From the NCBI RefSeq assembly GCF_013401555.1, contig NZ_CP058552.1, positions 5,270,001-5,334,000 of the forward strand: a DNA stretch of 64,000 nt, written 5' to 3'. The notes beneath the pieces are model-generated. The model did no database searches. It was given only the letters and a program-made list of their open reading frames with translations, and was not told the DNA's origin. Positions 17,779 through 24,952 of this stretch are shown piece after piece. How positions within the stretch are numbered: position 1 is the stretch's first letter; the number at the start of each line of letters is the position of its first letter. Source of the stretch: Paenibacillus sp. E222. Its GTDB lineage: Bacteria; Bacillota; Bacilli; Paenibacillales; Paenibacillaceae. A program made the translations under genes and the position numbers.

Positions 17779-18240
17779 TTAACCTCCAATGATTTCTTCT
17801 TCATCATCAAACGACTCCACGGTTTCCAACGCACATTCCTTCATCACATGAAGCATGCTGCCTAGGGTGATTTTTTCTAACTGCTGCATTAACTGTTGTT
17901 CACTTTCTATGAAAATGCTTGCGAGCTGTATATCTACCTCGGTTGTTAAATTCCCTTTTGTCATCATGGATGGTTTGGGAATCTGAAGCGGTTTGGAAGA
18001 TACCAGGGTGTACACATCTTTCAAGGTTATCTCATACGGATCTTTGGACAACACATAACCACCTTCAATACCTTCCTTTGCCTTAACATATCCCACTTTT
18101 TTGATCGAGCTAAGGACTCGGCGTATCCTCGCCGGGTTCACCCGAATCTTTTCAGAGATCTGAGTACTGGTTAGCTTCTCATTTTCATGTGAACTAAGGA
18201 GAACCAGAATATAGATGACAACACTTAGCTCACTGTTCAT
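17779..18240 (-). CDS. Rrf2-family transcriptional regulator
   Basis: A 153-residue Rrf2-type winged-helix regulator, like B. subtilis YwnA. The HTH is NEKLTSTQISEKIRVNPARIRRVLSSIKK (about residues 20-48), followed by the wing EGIEGGYVLSKDP. IscR-like Fe-S members carry a three-cysteine cluster; only one Cys (KECAL) is present here, so an Fe-S cluster is unlikely. It lies 6 bases after MurB and overlaps the ribosome region of the FMN reductase, so it belongs to the operon and may regulate it. Confidence 0.9.
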   Translation of the reverse strand: MNSELSVVIYILVLLSSHENEKLTSTQISEKIRVNPARIRRVLSSIKKVGYVKAKEGIEGGYVLSKDPYEITLKDVYTLVSSKPLQIPKPSMMTKGNLTTEVDIQLASIFIESEQQLMQQLEKITLGSMLHVMKECALETVESFDDEEEIIGG

Positions 18241-18246
18241 AGCAGC

Positions 18247-19137
18247 CTACTCTCCCAAAATAATGACTTCCGTCTCCAATTCAATATTAAATTGGTCACG
18301 TACTGTTTTTTTAATTAATTTGATTAATTCCAAATAATCTTCAGCAGTGGCGTCATCTGCATTAATGATAAAACCAGCATGCTTCTTGGAAATTTCCGCC
18401 CCCCCAATGCGAGTGCCTTGTAAATTGCATTCTTGAATGAGTTTTCCAACATAATGTCCCTCAGGGCGTTTGAATACACTTCCGCAAGAGGGGAATTCAA
18501 GGGGTTGTTTGGATTCCCGTTTAAACGTTAAATCCTGCATGGTACTGGAGATGATATCCTTGTTCCCTGGTTTAAGCTTAAATTCGACTTCAAGTATGAT
18601 GTATTGATCCGCTCGGAAGATACTGTTTCGATAACCAAGCTGCATGTCATCTCGGACCATGTTAAGCAACTCTCCATTTTTAGTAACCACCAGCGCTCGC
18701 TCAACGACCTCATCCATCTGACCACCGTAAGCTCCCGCATTCATATATAAAGCGCCACCTGTACTTCCGGGTATTCCACATGCAAACTCCATACCCGTTA
18801 AGCTGTTATCCAAAGCAGTACGTGACACATCAATAATGTTGGAACCACTCTGTGCGACAATCTTGTCTCCACAGACTTTAATCTGATCGAATTGGCTCAA
18901 AGAAAGCGTTATTCCGCGCACGCCCTGATCTTTGATGATGACATTTGATCCTTTTCCAATAACCGTCAGCGGTATTTGATGTTTTTTTGCAATGTTAACC
19001 GTGTTAACAATTTCTTCTTTCGTTGTAGGTTGGATAAGTATGTCTGCTTTACCACCCAGTTTTATATACGTGTGGTCTTTTAATGGCTCGTTCCATTTCA
19101 ATTTTTCCAAAGGTATGTGGTTTTCAAAAATATTCAT
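18247..19137 (-). CDS. murB: UDP-N-acetylenolpyruvoylglucosamine reductase (MurB)
   Basis: A 296-residue FAD enzyme that reduces UDP-GlcNAc-enolpyruvate to UDP-MurNAc in peptidoglycan synthesis. IGKGSNVIIKDQGVRG binds FAD, GMEFACGIPGSTGGALYMNAGAYGG is the family signature, the catalytic Ser lies in SCGSVFKRP and the catalytic Glu near the end in LETEV. The length fits type II (B. subtilis-like) MurB. ATG at 19137 follows GGGAGAG; a frame extending to 19242 lacks a ribosome site. The setting is unusual: it lies between an A-type Fe-S carrier and an Rrf2 regulator in an efflux operon, not among cell-division genes. It may therefore be a second copy. Confidence 0.93.
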   Translation of the reverse strand: MNIFENHIPLEKLKWNEPLKDHTYIKLGGKADILIQPTTKEEIVNTVNIAKKHQIPLTVIGKGSNVIIKDQGVRGITLSLSQFDQIKVCGDKIVAQSGSNIIDVSRTALDNSLTGMEFACGIPGSTGGALYMNAGAYGGQMDEVVERALVVTKNGELLNMVRDDMQLGYRNSIFRADQYIILEVEFKLKPGNKDIISSTMQDLTFKRESKQPLEFPSCGSVFKRPEGHYVGKLIQECNLQGTRIGGAEISKKHAGFIINADDATAEDYLELIKLIKKTVRDQFNIELETEVIILGE

Positions 19138-19250
19138 GACATTCTCTCCCTGAGTTGAAAAGACATGATTGCACGATCGGCGAATAAAAAGCTCCTTCAT
19201 TGTATGTTTAATATGAGATATTGGTTGAAAATATGCCGTCATCCTGACAA

Positions 19251-19607
19251 TTAATCACATTTATTGACCTCACCACGGTAATTTGCCATTCGGAAACTGG
19301 CCCCGCATCCACATGAAACTTTTGCATTAGGGTTATTCATGGTGAATCCCCCTAACATTCCACTCTCTTCGTAATCAATCTCAAGCCCTTCAATATATGG
19401 AACCGTATTGGTGTGAACCAATATACGAAATAGACCTTTATCTAATATGATATCCCCTTCTGCTTGCTGTTCATCCACGATAAGGGTATAGGATAGACCA
19501 CTGCATCCACCCTCATCCACACCGACTCGGAGGAAAGAATCTTGGGTATCCGCACTTGCCAGGATTTCAACGATTTTTTCTTCTGCTGCTTCACTGACTT
19601 GAATCAT
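19251..19607 (-). CDS. HesB/IscA/SufA-type Fe-S carrier
   Basis: A 118-residue A-type carrier that passes Fe-S clusters to apo-proteins. The three conserved cysteines are present: C35 in GGCSGLSY and C99/C101 in SCGCGASF. GGFTMNNPNA before them matches B. subtilis SufA (YutM). GGGAGG precedes the ATG at 19607. No SUF genes are nearby. It lies in the seven-gene operon between a receiver-like protein and MurB. Confidence 0.92.
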   Translation of the reverse strand: MIQVSEAAEEKIVEILASADTQDSFLRVGVDEGGCSGLSYTLIVDEQQAEGDIILDKGLFRILVHTNTVPYIEGLEIDYEESGMLGGFTMNNPNAKVSCGCGASFRMANYRGEVNKCD

Positions 19608-19650
19608 TGTTATACCTCCCTGGAGCGTTTTTTGGCTAACCTATTGTTTT

Positions 19651-19989
19651 TCAAACGCAGCCCATTAAAATCTTAATGATTTCTTCAGGACTCGTATATG
19701 CATTAAAATAACGACAACCTATTGATTGCAGATGGATAGGAATATCCATAAGTTCCAGAGACCCGCTATACAATATCACTCGATATTTCTCGGGAAATTG
19801 TTCTATAAGCAGCTTGATATTCTCCAGATTCATATCTACGATGATCACAGAATTATCCGGAAGATGATCCATGTTACCGATCACATCACGAGTAGCGTCC
19901 AGTACATGTAACGACGGCTCGGTTTGAATCAACAAACTTAAACTTTTAACAATGTGATGCGTATCGGATAGGATTAACACATGGTTCAT
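19651..19989 (-). CDS. Stand-alone receiver-like protein lacking the conserved lysine
   Basis: A 112-residue protein with the shape of a response-regulator receiver domain and no output domain. NHVLILSDTHHIVKSL gives an acidic residue (D9), VIIVDMNLEN gives a candidate phospho-acceptor (D52) and VILYSGS a Ser75. The segment that should read G-x-x-x-Y-L-x-K-P is GCRYFNAYTSPEE, without the Lys. It may therefore signal without normal phosphorylation. It lies between HxlR and the SufA-type carrier, all on one strand with gaps near 50 bases. Not recognised as a named family. Confidence 0.7.
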   Translation of the reverse strand: MNHVLILSDTHHIVKSLSLLIQTEPSLHVLDATRDVIGNMDHLPDNSVIIVDMNLENIKLLIEQFPEKYRVILYSGSLELMDIPIHLQSIGCRYFNAYTSPEEIIKILMGCV

Positions 19990-20042
19990 TCAGAAAACCT
20001 CCGGATAAAATGATGATCGCAAATGCAGGATATTCCTTTGCG

Positions 20043-20348
20043 CTAATTCATATTTGTAGTAAACCAGTCCATCAAACAGGGTATGAAAGCAGCTAGAGCG
20101 GCCCCTTTGGGTGTAAGTTCATACATGATCTGTATGGGATGTGTCAGGGCTGTTCTCTTTACCAACTGATCATCCTGAAGACCTTTCAATCGTTTGGATA
20201 GGATCGCTTCTGAGATGGAAGGCACATTTTCGTAAATCTCGCTGAATTTCTTAGGACCTTGCGAAAGAGTACATAGGATATGGATCGTCCATTTCGTCCC
20301 GATAATACGATAGGCTGTGAAAAGTTTCTCGGTATCCGAAGTCAACAT
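20043..20348 (-). CDS. HxlR-family transcriptional regulator
   Basis: A 101-residue winged-helix protein of the HxlR family. GTKWTIHILCTLSQGPKKFSEIYENVPSISEAILSKRLKGLQDDQLVKR is the diagnostic run of HTH and wing residues, and YELTPKGAALAAFI follows. Some members (YodB, HypR) sense electrophiles through a cysteine; Cys is present in HILCTL, but its position differs from the YodB sensor cysteine. It is the second gene of the operon, 33 bases after the MFS pump. It is a good candidate for binding the palindromes in the pump promoter (21822-21839). Confidence 0.92.
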   Translation of the reverse strand: MLTSDTEKLFTAYRIIGTKWTIHILCTLSQGPKKFSEIYENVPSISEAILSKRLKGLQDDQLVKRTALTHPIQIMYELTPKGAALAAFIPCLMDWFTTNMN

Positions 20349-20381
20349 CGCATGAACACACCTTCCTTGGCTTACCCCCGT

Positions 20382-21785
20382 TTATTTGTTTTTCCAGCCT
20401 AACAATTGCAGCCCGGTTCTTACTTGTTCTGTTACTTGTGTAATCCGAGTACTGGCAATCAAGCTCAAGACAATCAACACCAGATGAAAACCCATCGTTA
20501 CGATTAATCCAGATTGCAATGACATCCCCCCAGCTTGACACACCACCAGGATGGAACCGCCGATCCCGATGACTACGCCCGGTGTAAACGAATCTGCAAA
20601 TTGCAGATTTGCCGAAGTTTTGCCAACGCCGCCCTCTCCTGTTTGGGAAAACGCCACAACACCGCTAATCGGATGTGCTAATCCAATGCCTATTCCAGCT
20701 ATGATCTGGCCCATAATCGCTACGGTAACGGTCACCACAGGAACCCAAAATACGATGGTAATTCCAAAGGCAAGCAGCAGTACACCCAGAATAATTCGTG
20801 TATGACGTCCTCGGCCCTGATCTGCTGAGTCCCAACGCCCTTGCAAATAAGCAATGACACACCAGCTCAGTGCAGCACTTGCTACAATTAAACCGGCCTG
20901 AGAAGGTGTAATGCCTTTCACCTCAATTAAAGCCAATACCAAGAAATTTTGTGTACTGGTATAAGCAGCGAAGAACAGTCCACGCGTAGCGAGTATAGCG
21001 GGCATACCTCTTCGCAAAGCAAGCGTTCCTTCCGGCAGCAGTTTGCGCAGTGGGTATACCATCAGTACTCCCCCGATAAGGACGATAACAAATCCAATAA
21101 TTGACGGAAGCTTGCCAAGTCCCACTAATAAAGTCCCCGTACCTATCGTTAATAGCAGCGCCATCCATGTAGCGGCAGATCCTTGCTCCCCTTTTGCTGG
21201 CTGTGATTTTAATTTCGTAAACGCAGGTAAGCTAAGGAGTGCTGAAATCAACAGGATCGGCAGGATCCCCCAGAACACAAAACGCCATGACCACAAATCT
21301 GCAATAAGCCCTGCAACATATGGACCAAGCATGGACGGAAGAACGTAGGCCGTACCGAATGCTCCCAGTATCTTGGCACGTAATTCATCAGGATAACTTA
21401 AGGAAATGGCCGTGTACACGCAAGTCATCATAGCTCCGGCACCCAAACCCTGCATGGCACGTGACGCGATCATGGTATACATATCTCCTGCCATTGCGGC
21501 TGCGACCAGCCCGACAATAAACAAAAGAAGTGCGAGCGTAAATGGTACTGCGGGTCCCCTCCTATCAATAATCCTTCCAACAACCAAGGTGCCGATAATC
21601 TGTGCAAGCAGATATGTACTGAATATCCAGCCAAACAGGTTAAGACCGTTCAGGTCTCCAGCAATGGAAGGAGCAATCGTCGTTACTGACAAACCTTCAA
21701 ATCCAACAGCCATCACTGACAATATAATTCCTATCGATAATGCAAAATAACGCGGACTGAAAATACTTTGAGAATGGGACGACAT
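20382..21785 (-). CDS. MFS multidrug efflux transporter
   Basis: A 467-residue major-facilitator protein, drug:proton antiporter type, with at least 12 membrane segments. Motif A is GRIIDRRGP after membrane segment 2. WIFSTYLLAQIIGTLV and SRAMQGLGAGAMMT match the drug-efflux signature. It heads the seven-gene operon and should export toxic compounds. It faces the SufR-like regulator at 21951, and a promoter with a perfect palindrome in its spacer lies at 21812-21841. Substrate unknown. Confidence 0.92.
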   Translation of the reverse strand: MSSHSQSIFSPRYFALSIGIILSVMAVGFEGLSVTTIAPSIAGDLNGLNLFGWIFSTYLLAQIIGTLVVGRIIDRRGPAVPFTLALLLFIVGLVAAAMAGDMYTMIASRAMQGLGAGAMMTCVYTAISLSYPDELRAKILGAFGTAYVLPSMLGPYVAGLIADLWSWRFVFWGILPILLISALLSLPAFTKLKSQPAKGEQGSAATWMALLLTIGTGTLLVGLGKLPSIIGFVIVLIGGVLMVYPLRKLLPEGTLALRRGMPAILATRGLFFAAYTSTQNFLVLALIEVKGITPSQAGLIVASAALSWCVIAYLQGRWDSADQGRGRHTRIILGVLLLAFGITIVFWVPVVTVTVAIMGQIIAGIGIGLAHPISGVVAFSQTGEGGVGKTSANLQFADSFTPGVVIGIGGSILVVCQAGGMSLQSGLIVTMGFHLVLIVLSLIASTRITQVTEQVRTGLQLLGWKNK

Positions 21786-21811
21786 GATATGTGACCTCCA
21801 AGAGATTTTTA

Positions 21812-21841
21812 TGTATACACCGTATCCGGATACTTAGTAAA
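21812..21841 (-). promoter_or_regulatory. MFS-operon promoter with palindromic operator
   Basis: On the minus strand TTTACT (21841-21836) and TATACA (21817-21812) are 18 bases apart. The perfect palindrome GTATCCGGATAC (21822-21833) fills the spacer, and a second palindrome TACTTAGTA (21831-21839) overlaps the -35 box. A repressor bound here would block RNA polymerase. Confidence 0.65.
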
Positions 21842-21877
21842 CATTTTACTTTACAAAGTTTAAACTACAGTTCGTTT

Positions 21878-21906
21878 TTGACTTTGTCAATGTTTTTGTT
21901 TAAAAT
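21878..21906 (+). promoter_or_regulatory. Promoter of the SufR-like regulator gene
   Basis: TTGACT (21878-21883) and TAAAAT (21901-21906) are separated by 17 bases, close to the ideal sigma-A promoter. TTGACTTTGTCAA is itself an imperfect palindrome over the -35 box and could be an operator. Confidence 0.7.
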
Positions 21907-21950
21907 GTATGGAATAATGAAGATTCAGTTGTTTAAAAAGGAGGTTCACC

Positions 21951-22610
21951 ATGAGCCGGGATCAAACGAAAAAAGATGCCTCAACCAGTACCCGAAAAGC
22001 AATCATTAACCTGCTTAAGCATCAGGGTGGAATGGATGTGGTGGCACTCTCCTCCCAATTTGCGTTATCTGGAATGGCTATTAGGCAGCACTTAAATGCA
22101 CTGAAAGAAGAAGGATTGGTTACTTTCGAAGAAGAGGCTCGTCCCATGGGTCGACCAACCAAGCTATGGAGATTAACCCCAGCTGCTGATCGTTTTTTCC
22201 CTAGTGGATATTCGGAGTTATCCGTCAGTCTGATCAATTCCATGAAAGAAGCTTTCGGAAATGAAGGACTGGACAAGCTGCTGAGTGTGCGGAACAAGAA
22301 CATGCAAGAGCAATATCTACAGTACATTGGTGATGCATCCGGCGTGAAGGAAAGGCTGGAGAAACTGGCTGAAATTCGAACAAATGAAGGTTATATGGCC
22401 GAGGTTAAGGATCAAGGCGATGGTAGCCTCTTATTTATAGAAAAGCATTGTCCAATCTGTGAAGCTGCAGCAGTATGCACCGGGTTGTGTAAGAATGAAT
22501 TGCATTTATTCAAAACAGTCCTTGGAGATCAAGTTCATATAGAACGGGGAGAGTATATTTTGGCTGGAGGAAGAAACTGCATATATACGGTTAGAGAACA
22601 TCATTCGTAA
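21951..22610 (+). CDS. SufR/ArsR-like regulator with a cysteine cluster
   Basis: A 219-residue DNA-binding protein. The N-terminal winged helix (about residues 12-75) reads LLKHQGGMDVVALSSQFALSG then MAIRQHLNALKEEGLVTFEEEARPMGRPTKLWRLT, as in COG2345/SufR regulators. The C-terminal domain has HCPICEAAAVCTGLCKNEL and a later Cys in GRNCIYTV, the pattern that binds an Fe-S cluster in SufR. It faces the pump operon, which encodes an A-type Fe-S carrier, so Fe-S or redox status may control that operon (inference). An AAAAGGAGG site lies before the ATG at 21951. Confidence 0.88.
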   Translation: MSRDQTKKDASTSTRKAIINLLKHQGGMDVVALSSQFALSGMAIRQHLNALKEEGLVTFEEEARPMGRPTKLWRLTPAADRFFPSGYSELSVSLINSMKEAFGNEGLDKLLSVRNKNMQEQYLQYIGDASGVKERLEKLAEIRTNEGYMAEVKDQGDGSLLFIEKHCPICEAAAVCTGLCKNELHLFKTVLGDQVHIERGEYILAGGRNCIYTVREHHS

Positions 22611-22720
22611 CCAAACAAACTTGCACAACTATAAAAAAAACAGCCAGCAGGCGTCTTTCTGAATGGTTATGTTTTGTTCCCGTTAAAGTCGATTAAGCTT
22701 ATGGATATATATAAACGAAA

Positions 22721-22751
22721 AAAGAACCTTGGGCTTGGCTCAAGGTTCTTT
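22721..22751. terminator. Bidirectional terminator
   Basis: AAAGAACCTTG and CAAGGTTCTTT form an 11-base-pair stem flanked by A-rich and T-rich sequence between the convergent regulator (22610) and SDR (22780) genes. Confidence 0.85.
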
Positions 22752-22779
22752 ACGTTCAGTTGTATAGTGAAAAGCAAGT

Positions 22780-23574
22780 TTAGAAGATAGTTGGCACCAT
22801 TCCCCCATCCATACGAATTGGAGAACCTTTGAATGCCGATGCATACGGACTGCATACAAATGTGGCCAATCTGCCTATCTCATTAGGCTTGATAAATCGT
22901 TGAATTTCGGATTGAGGCAGGTTTTTGCGCATAAAATCCTTCTCTTTTTCTAAAAAAGTCATCGATTCATCAGGGTAGATGCTCTCAATGATTTGTTGCA
23001 CATTTTCAGAGAGGGTTGGTCCTGGCATGATTGTATTGACGGTAACTTCTGTTCCTGCCGTTAATTTCGATAAACTTTTGGACAACGATAATAACATCGA
23101 TTTGGTCATGCAATACTGAGGCATTTGTCCTGAAGGCATGATGGCTTCTTCACTCGCAATAAAGATCATGCGGCCATAATCATTTTGCAACATTTTTGGC
23201 ATATAAAATTTGGACAATGCATTTGCAGCGAGCACATTCGTACGGAAGTATTTCTCCCATACCTCATCGCTGATATCTTCATATTGCATCATTTCATAAA
23301 TTCCCATATTGTTCACTAGGATATCAATTTGGGGGTATTTCTCAAATAAGGCTTCTCTTTGACCTATATCCACCAGATCAGCTGTAGCTTTTTGAGGCGA
23401 GGTAGCGGGAAAATCGGATCTCAGTTCATGAACCGTACGCTCAACCTCTGCATTATCCCTTCCATTGATGAGTACATTAACCCCTTCTTTGGCAAGTTCA
23501 ATGGCAATGGCTTTCCCGATCCCCTTCGTCGATCCTGTAACCAAAGCTGTTTTACCGTATAAACCCATATCCAT
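22780..23574 (-). CDS. Short-chain dehydrogenase/reductase
   Basis: A 264-residue classical SDR. TGSTKGIGKAIAIELA is the NAD(P)-binding loop, NNMGIYE the structural NNAG motif (A replaced by M), IASEEAIMPSGQMPQYCMTKS carries the Ser-Tyr-Lys triad, and PGPT follows. The C-terminus IRMDGGMVPTIF is typical of FabG-like enzymes. GGAG precedes the ATG at 23574. It is followed by a terminator and preceded by an AraC-type regulator gene on the same strand. The intergenic repeats at 23690-23725 suggest control by that regulator. Substrate unknown. Confidence 0.92.
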   Translation of the reverse strand: MDMGLYGKTALVTGSTKGIGKAIAIELAKEGVNVLINGRDNAEVERTVHELRSDFPATSPQKATADLVDIGQREALFEKYPQIDILVNNMGIYEMMQYEDISDEVWEKYFRTNVLAANALSKFYMPKMLQNDYGRMIFIASEEAIMPSGQMPQYCMTKSMLLSLSKSLSKLTAGTEVTVNTIMPGPTLSENVQQIIESIYPDESMTFLEKEKDFMRKNLPQSEIQRFIKPNEIGRLATFVCSPYASAFKGSPIRMDGGMVPTIF

Positions 23575-23689
23575 ATCACACTACTCCTTTTATGATCTTG
23601 TAGCGGCAAGCTGATTCGTTATCATGTTATAAACAGTCTTGTGCTCCGGATAGGATTTATATTACCTTGTCTACATAGCCGAGTAACTA

Positions 23690-23725
23690 GCGTGTTACGC
23701 CAAAGTTCTTGCATAACACGCCAAA
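23690..23725. promoter_or_regulatory. Inverted and direct repeats between AraC and SDR genes
   Basis: GCGTGTTA (23690-23697) and TAACACGC (23714-23721) are perfect inverted arms 16 bases apart. Overlapping them, ACGCCAAA occurs as a direct repeat at 23697 and 23718, 21 bases apart (two helix turns), as AraC-type proteins often require. No T-run follows, so a terminator is less likely. Confidence 0.5.
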
Positions 23726-23742
23726 TGATATAAAGCAATCAG

Positions 23743-24792
23743 TTAATGAAGCGTTGATGATTTTGGCGGTCCTTCGGATAGCGAATTCGTTCCTAAATAT
23801 TCCGTACGCCAATTCGTTGGCGTATCCCCTTCCCATGAACGAAAGGCACGGTAGAACGAGTTCTGGTCTTCATATCCAATTAAGAAAGCTACTTCTTTAA
23901 TGTCCAGTGTAGGGTCGGCCAAGTAAGCTCTTGCCTGCTCATGTCTGGCTTGCGACAACAGATGCTTGAAACTTGTATTCTCTTCTGTAAGGCGGCGCTG
24001 CAAGGTGCGATCGCTCATACCCAATTCCTTGGCAACGACCTGAATGTCGGGGCGACCTCCTGTAAGACTGCGTTTCAAAATCCATTTGACCATGTCTGTA
24101 ATAGAACGACTGCCCTGCTGTTCGTCCAGCGATCGGTCCAGGGCGGGAGTAAGGATTTCCAGCAACTCTTCGTTGTATGAAAGAAACGGACGGTCCAAAT
24201 CTGTACGATGTAAGGTGAGCCGGTTACAGGTTGCACCAATCCGAATCGGGCAGCCAAAATAAGTCTCAAGGGTGTGAACATCGCCCATGGTGTGCGAAAA
24301 TTCAACAAGCCGCGCAGTCAAAGGTTGACCTGTTCCCCGGCGCCCCAGTTCGAGGAGAAATGCCAGTGTGACTCCAACCAGCAATGACGGACCAGAGTGT
24401 TCGTTAGTTAACCATTCCAGTTCAATTGAACAATCATCGCCCTCCTCAGTAATACGCAAGCTTTCAGGAGGGCAGAGCTGTTTGTAGCGAGCCATTCGTT
24501 GTAGTGCATCACGATAGTCACGTGCGTGGTAGGTCGCTAAGACGCTCGGTGGGTATTTCCCTGTTTCAAAGATGGTTGCTAGCTTGATGATTCCTTCGGC
24601 AGTGTCACCAACGAGATCGGAATATGCCTGCCAGATCGCAAAATATTGAGCGGTCGTGACAGCTGGTTCAGTTATAATCGTGAGCGGTAGTTGTGCCTTG
24701 CGAGCTACATCATGGGCGGCAATCCCTAATTGATGCAAGCCTGTCCAAAACCCTGCCGGGAATTTAATCCGCTCAGAGGTGTGAGACTTCAT
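23743..24792 (-). CDS. AraC-family regulator with Arabinose_bd-type N-terminal domain
   Basis: A 349-residue regulator. Residues about 15-200 match the OruR/ArgR-like N-terminal domain (GLHQLGIAAHDVARKAQLPL, then GTFGxLxYH-like TYHARDYRDALQRMARY). The C-terminus (about 240-335) holds the two AraC helix-turn-helices: VAKELGMSDRTLQRRLTEEN and IKEVAFLIGYEDQNSFYRAFRSWEGDTPTNWR. It probably activates the SDR gene 168 bases downstream on the same strand. Effector unknown. Confidence 0.92.
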   Translation of the reverse strand: MKSHTSERIKFPAGFWTGLHQLGIAAHDVARKAQLPLTIITEPAVTTAQYFAIWQAYSDLVGDTAEGIIKLATIFETGKYPPSVLATYHARDYRDALQRMARYKQLCPPESLRITEEGDDCSIELEWLTNEHSGPSLLVGVTLAFLLELGRRGTGQPLTARLVEFSHTMGDVHTLETYFGCPIRIGATCNRLTLHRTDLDRPFLSYNEELLEILTPALDRSLDEQQGSRSITDMVKWILKRSLTGGRPDIQVVAKELGMSDRTLQRRLTEENTSFKHLLSQARHEQARAYLADPTLDIKEVAFLIGYEDQNSFYRAFRSWEGDTPTNWRTEYLGTNSLSEGPPKSSTLH

Positions 24793-24902
24793 AGATACTC
24801 CCCTTCTTGAAATCTTTGTTGCTTAATGATTCATCCACTGTACAGGGACTCTGATTCTTTTGCAATGTCACTAATATTTCCTGATCTCCAGAATAAAACA
24901 AG

Positions 24903-24932
24903 AAACCAGTGCGGAAACTTCCGCACTGGTTT
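24903..24932 (-). terminator. Terminator of the large SLH gene
   Basis: AAACCAGTGCGGAA and TTCCGCACTGGTTT form a 14-base perfect stem around two bases. On the minus strand a T-rich run follows. It lies 20 bases past the stop at 24953. Confidence 0.85.
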
Positions 24933-24952
24933 CGAGGGAATTCGATATAGCG

